A stretch of 64,000 nucleotides of DNA from UBA6109 sp035366835 (GTDB taxonomy: Bacteria > Desulfobacterota > Syntrophia > Syntrophales > UBA6109). Positions 40,999 to 48,472 of this stretch are shown piece by piece. The stretch lies in assembly GCA_035366835.1 (NCBI GenBank), contig DAOSIS010000002.1:62001-126000 (forward strand), written 5' to 3'. How positions within the stretch are numbered: position 1 is the first letter of the stretch; each line of letters opens with the position of its first letter. The translations under genes and the position numbers were made by a program. The notes beneath the pieces are model-generated. The model saw only the letters and a list, made by a program, of their open reading frames with translations. It was not told the origin of the DNA and searched no databases.

Positions 40999-42432
40999 TC
41001 ATTCTTCCGGCGGGGACTCGAGGACCTCCATTTCCGGGTGAGCCTTTCGCAGCTGTTCCATTGCGGATGCATTGCCGAGGATCAAAGTCACCGCAGGTGC
41101 CGTATCTCCGAGGCAACGGGCCGCGACATCCAGAAGATCTCTTTCCGTTGCCGCTTCGATTCTTTCACGATAGGTCTTCAGAAAATCCCTCGGGAGGCCG
41201 TCGTATTCGATGGATACCTGCTGGGCGACAATCTTCTCCGGAGACGCAAAGGAAAAGATGAAACTGTTGTCGATGGCCTTCTTCGCGGAAGACAGTTCTT
41301 CGGGGCGGACGGGCCTCGTCGACAGATCGCCCAGGATGGAGTCCAGCAGCGCGAGCGCCCGGACGGTCGACTCGGACTTCGTGAAGACATAGGCTCCGAA
41401 GAGACCGTAATCGGGTCTGGCGCGATAGAAGCTGCCCGTGGAGTACGCGAGCCCCTCGTCCGTGCGTATCTGCTGGAATATCCGTGAGCGGAAACCGCCG
41501 CTGCCGGCGATGAAATCGAGGATCTCGAAGGGGTAAAAACGAGGTTCCCGCTTGGAAGGTGCATAACGTCCCGAGACAATCACGGACTGGGGGACATCCT
41601 TGGGAAGGAAAAACAGGCCGCCCGCGATCTTCTTCCCCGGAGGGGGCATTTCGGCAGCCGTCACCGAAGAACGCCAGGCGTCGAAATACTGCGCGGCAAG
41701 CTCTTTCGCTTCCGCAGCCGAGATGTCGCCCGTCATCGCCATCATGATGTTTGCCGGATGAAAATACCGTTCATGAAACTGGATCAGGTCATTGCGTGTG
41801 ATCGATTGCACGGAGGACGAAGACGGATGGGATCCGCGCGGATCGCCCCTGAAGAAAAGACGTTGAAATTCACGGAAAGCAAGTTTCTGCGGATCGTCAC
41901 GGAGCCTCCGCAACTCCTCGATCTTGAGGTTTTTCGCGACCGTCAGCTTCTTTTCTTCGAAGGAGGGGCGCATCAGGATCCGGGAAAGGAGATCCATGCC
42001 TTCGGACAAATCCTTGCGAAGGACGGAGAGGGAGGCGCTGCTGGATTCCCGGTTCGCGGCGAGGTGCAGAATGCCGGCGAAGGATTCGAGCCTGTCGTCA
42101 ATGGCATCGCCGGAGAGGGATCCCGCGCCTCCGGTCCTCATGACACTTGCGGTGAGCTCGGCCAACCCCTCCTTGCCGGCGGGATCGAAGATGGACCCCG
42201 CGCGAATGACGATGGACACGTACACCAGCGGCAGCTCGTGATTGGGAAGGTGGTACAAGACGATCCCGTTGTCCATGACGAAGCGCGACGGTTCTGCAAT
42301 CTGCCACGTCAGCGGCGGGTACTTCAGCCGATCCGGCGCAGGGATAGACTGCGACGGTTGAGCAGCCCCTCCGGGAGGAGGAAGACAGAGGAGAACAAAG
42401 CAGAGGAGACAAAACCCGACAGTCCGTTTCAT
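40999..42432 (-). CDS. exported M16-family protein lacking the zinc motif
   Basis: A 477-aa protein with a signal peptide (about 1-23). It has the pitrilysin/MPP fold: 'VLYHLPNHELPLVYVSIVIRAGS' and, near the C-terminus, the substrate-binding 'DEGLAYSTGSFYRARPDYG' motif. Where active members have HXXEH it reads 'GLAELTASVM', so it cannot bind the catalytic zinc. Its start overlaps the stop of an active M16 gene (ATGA). The pair therefore looks like a periplasmic heterodimeric M16 protease in which this subunit supplies the substrate-binding half, as in mitochondrial processing peptidase. Confidence 0.88.
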   Translation of the reverse strand: MKRTVGFCLLCFVLLCLPPPGGAAQPSQSIPAPDRLKYPPLTWQIAEPSRFVMDNGIVLYHLPNHELPLVYVSIVIRAGSIFDPAGKEGLAELTASVMRTGGAGSLSGDAIDDRLESFAGILHLAANRESSSASLSVLRKDLSEGMDLLSRILMRPSFEEKKLTVAKNLKIEELRRLRDDPQKLAFREFQRLFFRGDPRGSHPSSSSVQSITRNDLIQFHERYFHPANIMMAMTGDISAAEAKELAAQYFDAWRSSVTAAEMPPPGKKIAGGLFFLPKDVPQSVIVSGRYAPSKREPRFYPFEILDFIAGSGGFRSRIFQQIRTDEGLAYSTGSFYRARPDYGLFGAYVFTKSESTVRALALLDSILGDLSTRPVRPEELSSAKKAIDNSFIFSFASPEKIVAQQVSIEYDGLPRDFLKTYRERIEAATERDLLDVAARCLGDTAPAVTLILGNASAMEQLRKAHPEMEVLESPPEE

Positions 42433-43940
42433 GGTCCCTTTACAATCGTCGCAACCGTTCGGTTGGCGGCATCGAAATATTTCCTTGCCGCACGGTGGAC
42501 GTCCGCTGAAGTGATCCGCTCGATCCGATCGGCGTGGCGGGCCGCGTAGCGGTAGTCTCCCAGAAGCGCTTCATAGTAGGAGAGGATGCCCGCAAGTCCT
42601 TCGTTCGCGTTCAGACCCCTGAGATAATTCGCCTTCACCTGATTCTTGATTTTCGTCAGTTCGCGTTCCTCGACCGGCTCCGACTTGAGAAGATCAATCT
42701 CGGCGAAAATCGCCTCTTCCAGTTCGCGGGCGGAGTGGGGATGCCGTGGAGTGGCAAAGATCGCAAAGAGGTTGGGATAACGGGACGCAGGGAGACCGTT
42801 TGCCGCGTCAACGCTCTCCGCCAATCCGCGCTCTTCGATCAGACGCTTGTAGAACCGCGACGTCCTTCCCCGGGAGAGGAGAGATTCAATGACGTCCAGG
42901 ACATAGTCGTCGAAATCCGGCGGCGGGGGTTTGTGATAGCCGATGATCAGCTCCGGATTGGCGTCGAAAAGGACGCTGACGCGGCGTTCGCCGCGCTGAG
43001 GGGGCTCTTCCGTAGGAACGAAATCCGAAGCGGGCTGCCTGGGGATGCTGCCGAAGTAGCGCCGGATCAATTTCATCACGGCATCGGGACGGAGATCTCC
43101 CACGGCGGCGATGACCGTATTGTTGGGGGCATGGGTCCTTCGATAAAAAGCGGCCATGGAATCCATGTCGAGGTTCCGCATGTCCGATGGCCAACCGAGA
43201 ATCGGCCTGCGGTACGGATGGGCCGTGAAGGCCGCAGCGACAAATTGTTCGTACAGCTTCCCGCCTGGATCGGATTCGGATCGCTGGCGGCGTTCTTCCA
43301 TGACGACATCGCGCTCCGCGAAAAATTCGCGGAAGACCGTATTTCTCATGCGGTCCGATTCGATGCGGGCCCACAGCTCGATTTTGTTGGCCGGCAGGCT
43401 GACGTGATAGGTGATGAGATCCTGCCCCGTGGATGCGTTCAGGTCCGTTGCGCCGTTTTCCGTGTAGAGACGGTCGATTTCATTGGAAATCATCCACCGG
43501 CGATGGGCCTGCTGCAGCTCCGCCAGACGCTTCGTAAGCGTTTCAACTTTTGCGGCGTCCGCATTTCCCTCCTTCCGGCGTTCCTTGTCGAGAAGCCTCC
43601 CGGTCGCGGCGATCTTTTCCAGTATCCCGCGCTCTTTCTGGAAATTGCGTGTTCCGATCGTCCGTGTGCCCTTAAACATCATGTGTTCCAGAAGGTGCGC
43701 CATGCCGGTCTTTCCCTCTCCTTCATCGACGGCACCTGCGCGGTAACGAATATACAGGGAAACGGTGGGGCTGAGATGCCGTTCGCACAGAAGGACCGTG
43801 AGGCCGTTGGAGAGGACGTGCTTCTGCACACGCTGTTCGAGTTCAAAGCCGGAAAGGGGAAGATGGTCGATGACCAGGAAAAGGACCGTGGTCACGAGGG
43901 TTGACAGAAATGCTCTGCGGTAGCGTCGACGGCAAATCAT
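42429..43940 (-). CDS. exported M16-family zinc protease, catalytic subunit
   Basis: A 503-aa protein with an N-terminal hydrophobic segment (about 10-30). The inverted zinc motif HLLEH is at residues 82-86 (H82, E85, H86), and the distal glutamate is expected in 'FFAERDVVMEERRQRSE', about 80 residues later. The rest follows the two-domain M16B layout ('HPYRRPILGWPSDM', 'RTHAPNNTVIAAVGD'). An insert of charged residues (about 105-145) follows the active site, as in many bacterial homologues. It overlaps the inactive partner downstream and the small membrane protein upstream. Likely periplasmic peptide degradation; substrates unknown. Confidence 0.9.
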   Translation of the reverse strand: MICRRRYRRAFLSTLVTTVLFLVIDHLPLSGFELEQRVQKHVLSNGLTVLLCERHLSPTVSLYIRYRAGAVDEGEGKTGMAHLLEHMMFKGTRTIGTRNFQKERGILEKIAATGRLLDKERRKEGNADAAKVETLTKRLAELQQAHRRWMISNEIDRLYTENGATDLNASTGQDLITYHVSLPANKIELWARIESDRMRNTVFREFFAERDVVMEERRQRSESDPGGKLYEQFVAAAFTAHPYRRPILGWPSDMRNLDMDSMAAFYRRTHAPNNTVIAAVGDLRPDAVMKLIRRYFGSIPRQPASDFVPTEEPPQRGERRVSVLFDANPELIIGYHKPPPPDFDDYVLDVIESLLSRGRTSRFYKRLIEERGLAESVDAANGLPASRYPNLFAIFATPRHPHSARELEEAIFAEIDLLKSEPVEERELTKIKNQVKANYLRGLNANEGLAGILSYYEALLGDYRYAARHADRIERITSADVHRAARKYFDAANRTVATIVKGP

Positions 43941-44176
43941 GTGGAGCAGGGGTTGTTCTTGCGCGCCCTGAGGCAGGCAAAAATGCGAACGGCCGGGTAG
44001 ATCATGCCCACGGCACTGATCAGGATCATGAGGGAAGAAGAAAAAAACAGCATGATGAATTCATGGGGGTTCTGCATCTGGTAGGCCGACCATAATGCGT
44101 TGAGGCCCAGAAGAAGGAAGAGGAGAGAAACACCCCCGAAGAGAATCTGTTTTATCCACCAGCCGAAGGACTTCAC
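43937..44176 (-). CDS. small membrane protein of unknown function
   Basis: A 79-aa protein with two hydrophobic helices (about 10-30 and 42-65) joined by a short polar loop. The C-terminus is positively charged (RIFACLRARKNN). It leads the operon of two M16 proteases and an M20 peptidase, overlapping the first protease gene by 4 bp. The overlap and the conserved-looking hydrophobic pattern support it as a real gene. Family not recognised. Confidence 0.65.
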   Translation of the reverse strand: MKSFGWWIKQILFGGVSLLFLLLGLNALWSAYQMQNPHEFIMLFFSSSLMILISAVGMIYPAVRIFACLRARKNNPCST

Positions 44177-44389
44177 CGATCACCAGTTTTGCAGGAATTG
44201 TCGCAAAAAAATTCTATAAGCTCACCAGCGGAAATGCAAGACATTTCGGCGTGGTGACGAGGCGCAGCATTTCTCGCGGCGCGCCCGGCGCATCGAGACT
44301 CCCCGGCGGGATGCAGAAAGGGCTTGATTCTCTTGTCTCATCAATTGTAGCTTGGTGCCGCGCAAGGCGCACGAAAGCGAGGGGGAGAT

Positions 44390-44866
44390 ATGAGATTGCA
44401 GTGGGACGACTATTTTCTGAAGATGGCCGAGACCGCCTGTCTTCGATCGACTTGCCTGAAGTCTCAATATGGGGCGGTGCTGGCCAGAGACAACACCATC
44501 ATCAGTACGGGTTACAACGGAGCTGCAAGCGGCGTTCGCAGCTGCATGGAAATCGGCAAATGCATCCAGGAGCGTCTGCAGATCGACAGCGGAAAGAAGG
44601 ATGAGACCTGCCACTCCGTCCATGCCGAGGCGAATGCGATCGTGAGGGCCAGTTACGACAGGATGAAAGACGCATCGCTGTACATATTCGGCATGCAGGA
44701 CGGGAAACCGAAGAGCTCGGGGCCCTGCTTTTCATGCTGGAAACTCATCTTCAACGCGGGAATCGGCAAGGTCATCTACCTGGACGAGCAGGGCAAGAAA
44801 AGGATCATCAACGTGAACGTTGTGGACCGAAGCCGGATCCTGTCTTATGTGCCATCCGAAGCATAG
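44390..44866 (+). CDS. deoxycytidylate deaminase-family protein
   Basis: A 158-aa zinc-dependent deaminase with 'HAEANAI' (H78, E80) and 'PCFSC' (C113, C116), the catalytic site of the cytidine/dCMP deaminase family. C52, C58 and C74 lie in an insert between the first strands and could bind a second zinc, as in dCMP deaminases and ComEB. The substrate could be dCMP or a related base; the length suits dCMP deaminase (dCMP to dUMP, for thymidylate synthesis). The start ATG 44390 follows GGGGGAGA. The adjacent glycosyltransferase begins 63 bp downstream. Confidence 0.8.
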   Translation: MRLQWDDYFLKMAETACLRSTCLKSQYGAVLARDNTIISTGYNGAASGVRSCMEIGKCIQERLQIDSGKKDETCHSVHAEANAIVRASYDRMKDASLYIFGMQDGKPKSSGPCFSCWKLIFNAGIGKVIYLDEQGKKRIINVNVVDRSRILSYVPSEA

Positions 44867-44929
44867 GACATCTCCAGGCCTCTCCCGCGGGAGGGAACCA
44901 GGGGCGGATCCGCCGCCTGTTTCCGGTCT

Positions 44930-45928
44930 ATGAGCGCCGAAGGCGGCATTCTCATATGCCATCGGGGGGCGATCGGCGATTTCCTCCTCACATGGCCTGC
45001 GCTCAGCAGCCTCAGGAAGCTGCTTCCGGACGTTCCGTTCGCAGGCGTGGGGCGGCCGGATCTCATGAGGCTCGCGGTCAAGATGGGGCTCCTGGGATCT
45101 TTCCACGACGCGGAGCGTGCGGACATGATGCCTTTTTTCAAGGGCGAAAGCCTGCCGCCTGGCATGTTACCCCCCGCCGGCGCTGTCCTGTGGCTGAAAG
45201 ACGCCCGCAGACCGGCATCCATGCTCCGTCGTACGGCGCGCCTTCCGGTCGCGGTAATCCGGCCGTTTCCCGCGGAGAAGGTTCATGTCGCGGTTCATCA
45301 TCTGCGCTCGCTGGCTTCCTATTATCCGATTGATACGCCGCCGGACCTGAATCCGGCAGCGAGCGCATTCCCTGCGGCTTGCCGCGGGGTGAGCGAGCGA
45401 ATGATGTTCGAGATCCCTTCCTTGGGGATCGAAGATCCTCCGGAGCTTGCTCCGGAGAGCTTCAATTCCTGCTTCCCCTCACCGGATCTCCGGCGAGGAT
45501 GCGACGTGCTCATACACCCGGGAAGCGGCGGCCCAGCCAAAGTCTTCCCGGCGGCCCTTTATCTGGAGATCCGTCGTTTGTTGAGGGAATCCGGCTTTCA
45601 GCGGGTCAAGTTCATCCTGGGCCCCGTTGAAATCGACCGGGGGTTGAGCAGTCTCTGCGATGGTGGGGAGAGCATCCGCCCGGACGATCTCTGCGAACTG
45701 GCGGAACATCTTTCACGGGCGCGGCTGTACATCGGAAACGACTCCGGTGTCAGCCACTTGGCGGGCATACTGGGTGTTCCGGCCGTGGCGTTCTTCCGTT
45801 CCACGGATCCGGCAATCTGGGGAATCCTGGGCCCGGAGGCGCGCAATTATCGTGTCGAAAGCGAGCAGGCGGCCCTGAACGCGCTGAAAAGATACCTGCA
45901 TACGACGATCGAAGGAGTCGGACACTGA
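44930..45928 (+). CDS. glycosyltransferase family 9 (heptosyltransferase-like)
   Basis: A 332-aa GT-B fold enzyme. It has the N-terminal 'CHRGAIGDFLLTWPAL' motif of ADP-heptose:LPS heptosyltransferases and the C-terminal donor-binding motif 'YIGNDSGVSHLAGILGVP'. 'IHPGSGGPAKVFPA' also fits GT9. It should transfer a heptose or similar sugar to lipopolysaccharide core on the cytoplasmic face. No other LPS genes are nearby, so the acceptor is unknown. The gene is convergent with the EamA transporter gene, 12 bp from it. Confidence 0.85.
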   Translation: MSAEGGILICHRGAIGDFLLTWPALSSLRKLLPDVPFAGVGRPDLMRLAVKMGLLGSFHDAERADMMPFFKGESLPPGMLPPAGAVLWLKDARRPASMLRRTARLPVAVIRPFPAEKVHVAVHHLRSLASYYPIDTPPDLNPAASAFPAACRGVSERMMFEIPSLGIEDPPELAPESFNSCFPSPDLRRGCDVLIHPGSGGPAKVFPAALYLEIRRLLRESGFQRVKFILGPVEIDRGLSSLCDGGESIRPDDLCELAEHLSRARLYIGNDSGVSHLAGILGVPAVAFFRSTDPAIWGILGPEARNYRVESEQAALNALKRYLHTTIEGVGH

Positions 45929-45940
45929 AGACCGGTTTCC

Positions 45941-46852
45941 TTATCGGCAGCCTCCTTTCTGTCTTCGCCTGTACTCCCCGATCTGCAGCCCCGCGATCAG
46001 TCCCAAAGCCGAGACGATCAGCACGATCCCCCAGGACTCAGAAAAAGACAGACGCTCGTGAAGCTGGATCGACGAGGCCAACAGGCCGATCACGGGGGTT
46101 GCCAGCGTGGCCATGCCGGCAAGTCCGGCGGGAAGAATCCGCAGGAGGTAATACCACAGAAAAACGGCGACGCTGCCGGCGAGAAGGACGTTGTACAGGA
46201 GCGCAAAGACGAAATAGCCGGACCATGAGATCGAAGGCGAGGGGACGACGATGGCCAGCACGCACAGGGGGAGGGACCCGAGCAGCATCTGCCATGCAGA
46301 GAAGGTCATGGTGTCATATTCGCCGCGACGCTGGATCATCTTCGCAATGATCGTGCTGACCGCCCAGAGCATGCCGGCGGTGGCGGCGAGAAGCTTGCTG
46401 ATCAGGCTGCCCTGGAGGTTCCACGGCTCAAGAAGACCGACCATGCCCGCCAGCGCCATGACAATGGAAATCCAATAGACCGCCCGGATGCGCTCTCCGA
46501 GGATCGGAACTGCGAACAGCAGCGTCCAGAACGGCATCGTGTACAGCAGGATCGCTGTCTTGCCCGCTGTTCCGGCTGCCAGGGCGAGCGTGGAGAGTCC
46601 CATCGAGCCGGTCGTGGAAAAGAGGCCCACCAGAAACGTCAGCGGCAGTTCTTTGGGGCGCAGGTTTGCGCCGCTTGCTTTCGCGAGCGCCAGCATGCAC
46701 ATCGCCCCCATAAAAGTGCGCACCGCCACAAAATCCAAGGGATCGATGAAGCGGAGGGCCTCTTTCACGACGACCCAGCTGTATCCCCAGATGAAGGACA
46801 TGGCCAGCAGCGCGGACAGCGCTCGATGAGGATTCCTGACAGAGGGGTCCAT
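45941..46852 (-). CDS. EamA/DMT-family transporter
   Basis: A 303-aa integral membrane protein with about ten transmembrane helices in two EamA repeats. The second repeat begins near residue 150, and the first contains 'FIWGYSWVVVKEALRFIDP', typical of RhaT/YdcZ-type drug/metabolite exporters. Substrates of the family range from amino acids to nucleotides and cannot be predicted. It lies downstream of the B12-type radical SAM gene (36 bp gap) and is probably cotranscribed with it. Confidence 0.88.
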   Translation of the reverse strand: MDPSVRNPHRALSALLAMSFIWGYSWVVVKEALRFIDPLDFVAVRTFMGAMCMLALAKASGANLRPKELPLTFLVGLFSTTGSMGLSTLALAAGTAGKTAILLYTMPFWTLLFAVPILGERIRAVYWISIVMALAGMVGLLEPWNLQGSLISKLLAATAGMLWAVSTIIAKMIQRRGEYDTMTFSAWQMLLGSLPLCVLAIVVPSPSISWSGYFVFALLYNVLLAGSVAVFLWYYLLRILPAGLAGMATLATPVIGLLASSIQLHERLSFSESWGIVLIVSALGLIAGLQIGEYRRRQKGGCR

Positions 46853-46888
46853 GGAAAAAGCCCTGCATCATCGGACAGGCACGGTCGA

Positions 46889-48238
46889 TCAGGGGAGCGG
46901 TTGCCTGGCCAGTTTCTTCAACTCGGCAAAACGTTCGTCTGTCAGACAGGCGTCACGGCACGGGAGCAGCGTGTTATTCTGAAAAAGCGGCTCCCTGTCA
47001 ATCGGAAACCTTGAGGACTTCACGGAGGTTTCCCAGAGCGCCGTTCCGGGAATGGGAGAATACTCCGCGAGCAGAGGCCGGGCTCCATTTTCCCGTACGT
47101 AGCGGATGCTTTCTTCCACTTCTTCGGGCGACTGGCCCGGGAGACCGCAGAGGAGATAGACGCCGATGTCCTCGGAATGGTAGCCTGCATTCTTCAGGCA
47201 GCCCACGGCACGGAGAAAATCATCGTTGGTCGTCTTGCCTCCCGTCAGCCTTTGGCGGAGGGCGTCGGACGTTTCGAACCCGAAACGGATCGTCTCGAAT
47301 CCGGACCGTTTCATGAGCGACGCACACTCGTCCGTCACTTCGCGAAGATGCAGGCCGTTGGGACAGTGAAATGAGCAGGTGATGCTGCGGCGGAGGAGTT
47401 CGCGGAGAAGAGGAATGATCAAGGTATCCGGCCGGATCATCAGGGCATCGTCATAAAATGAAAAATGTCGTACCCCCCGCGTACGATACCAGTGTTCGAT
47501 CTCGTCGGCGACCTTGAACGGATCTCGTCTGTCGAACCTCTCGTGAAGAAGAGGTGCAGCGCAATAGCTGCATCGGAACGGGCATCCCCTCGACGTAAGG
47601 ATCGGCACATGACCGACGATGGGATAGAGATCGAAGGCGGGGTAGGGGCGAGAATCAAGATCGTCGTGAGAAGGAAGAAAAGACCTATCGGCCGCAAGGA
47701 CCTGTCCGATCTTTTCGAGGACAGGAAGAATTCCACCGCCGCTGATCAGGATATCGGCCCCGCTGCCTTTTGCATGATCAGGGCAGAAGGTGACATAGTT
47801 GCCGCCTAGAACGATGGGGATGCCGGCCAGTTCTTCCCGCAAGACCCTGATCGTCTCCCATACGCCGGGATACCAATAGGTCATCATCGAGGTGACGAGG
47901 ATCAGATCCGGCTTTGGGTGGGTGGTTCTCAGGAGCGTCCGCAACGCCCGCGGCGTTATTCCGTAGCGGCTGTATCGGCGAGGCACGAAATCCAGACAGT
48001 CAGGCTTGACGATGGTTTGCCGGGGCAATTTCCCCCTTCCGGATCGGTGCCGGGGAGGGGGCGTTCGGAAATCCTCTGCAATGGAGGGATGGTACGGATC
48101 AAGGCAATCGATGATCCTGACATCGAATCCGTTTGTCCGGAATATGGAAGCCAACTGGAGGAGGCCTAGGGGTCTTATCCAAAAATCGTAGGCGGCAAAA
48201 TCATGGATCCATGGCTGGACAAACAGAAGTCGTTTCAT
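46889..48238 (-). CDS. B12-binding-type radical SAM protein
   Basis: A 449-aa protein starting at ATG 48238. The N-terminal 170 residues resemble a cobalamin-binding Rossmann domain ('PLGLLQLASIFRTNGFDVRIIDC', 'VLGGNYVTFCPDHA'). The radical SAM core follows with CX3CX2C in 'SRGCPFRCSYCAAP' near residue 213, 'FSFYDDALMI' and 'IRFGFETSDA'. The DXHXXG cobalamin motif is not obvious, so B12 may be bound base-off or not at all. The family (COG1032) includes methyltransferases and C-C bond-forming enzymes. Its 5' end faces the MerR-cyclase gene across a 234-bp AT-rich control region, which suggests shared regulation. Confidence 0.83.
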   Translation of the reverse strand: MKRLLFVQPWIHDFAAYDFWIRPLGLLQLASIFRTNGFDVRIIDCLDPYHPSIAEDFRTPPPRHRSGRGKLPRQTIVKPDCLDFVPRRYSRYGITPRALRTLLRTTHPKPDLILVTSMMTYWYPGVWETIRVLREELAGIPIVLGGNYVTFCPDHAKGSGADILISGGGILPVLEKIGQVLAADRSFLPSHDDLDSRPYPAFDLYPIVGHVPILTSRGCPFRCSYCAAPLLHERFDRRDPFKVADEIEHWYRTRGVRHFSFYDDALMIRPDTLIIPLLRELLRRSITCSFHCPNGLHLREVTDECASLMKRSGFETIRFGFETSDALRQRLTGGKTTNDDFLRAVGCLKNAGYHSEDIGVYLLCGLPGQSPEEVEESIRYVRENGARPLLAEYSPIPGTALWETSVKSSRFPIDREPLFQNNTLLPCRDACLTDERFAELKKLARQPLP

Positions 48239-48355
48239 TGTCCGGAGCCTACCACAGCGCAAAGGAAATAGCAATCGACTGACATCAATAATCTATAACA
48301 TAGAAAATACAGTCTAAATATATAATATTCATGTTTATAGTATAATTGTATAACT

Positions 48356-48384
48356 AATATACAGATCATGATTATACAGATCAA
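48356..48384 (-). promoter_or_regulatory. putative promoter of the B12-type radical SAM gene, with direct repeats
   Basis: On the minus strand: TTGATC (48384-48379), 17-bp spacer, TATATT (48361-48356). The 11-bp direct repeat TATACAGATCA occurs at 48358-48368 and 48373-48383, covering the -10 and -35, 15 bp apart. This would leave a 118-nt leader before the ATG at 48238. Other TATA-like boxes in this AT-rich region are possible. Confidence 0.5.
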
Positions 48385-48390
48385 TATTAC

Positions 48391-48418
48391 TTGACAATGA
48401 ATAATTATACTGTATAAT
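48391..48418 (+). promoter_or_regulatory. consensus promoter of the MerR-cyclase gene
   Basis: A perfect TTGACA (48391-48396) and a perfect TATAAT (48413-48418) are separated by 16 bp. Transcription would start near 48425, about 48 bases before the TTG start codon at 48473, which has a GGAGG ribosome site five bases upstream. Confidence 0.75.
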
Positions 48419-48426
48419 TATTCATT
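48396..48426. repeat. 31-bp perfect palindrome overlapping the promoter (candidate operator)
   Basis: Arms 48396-48409 and 48413-48426 are exact reverse complements (14 bp each) around a CTG centre. The palindrome runs from the last base of the -35 through the whole spacer and -10 to the expected transcription start, so a protein bound there would control initiation directly. Confidence 0.85.
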
Positions 48427-48472
48427 ATTAGTTGTGGATTGAAATTGTTCCGTCTTCTTTCCGGAGGCTGCC

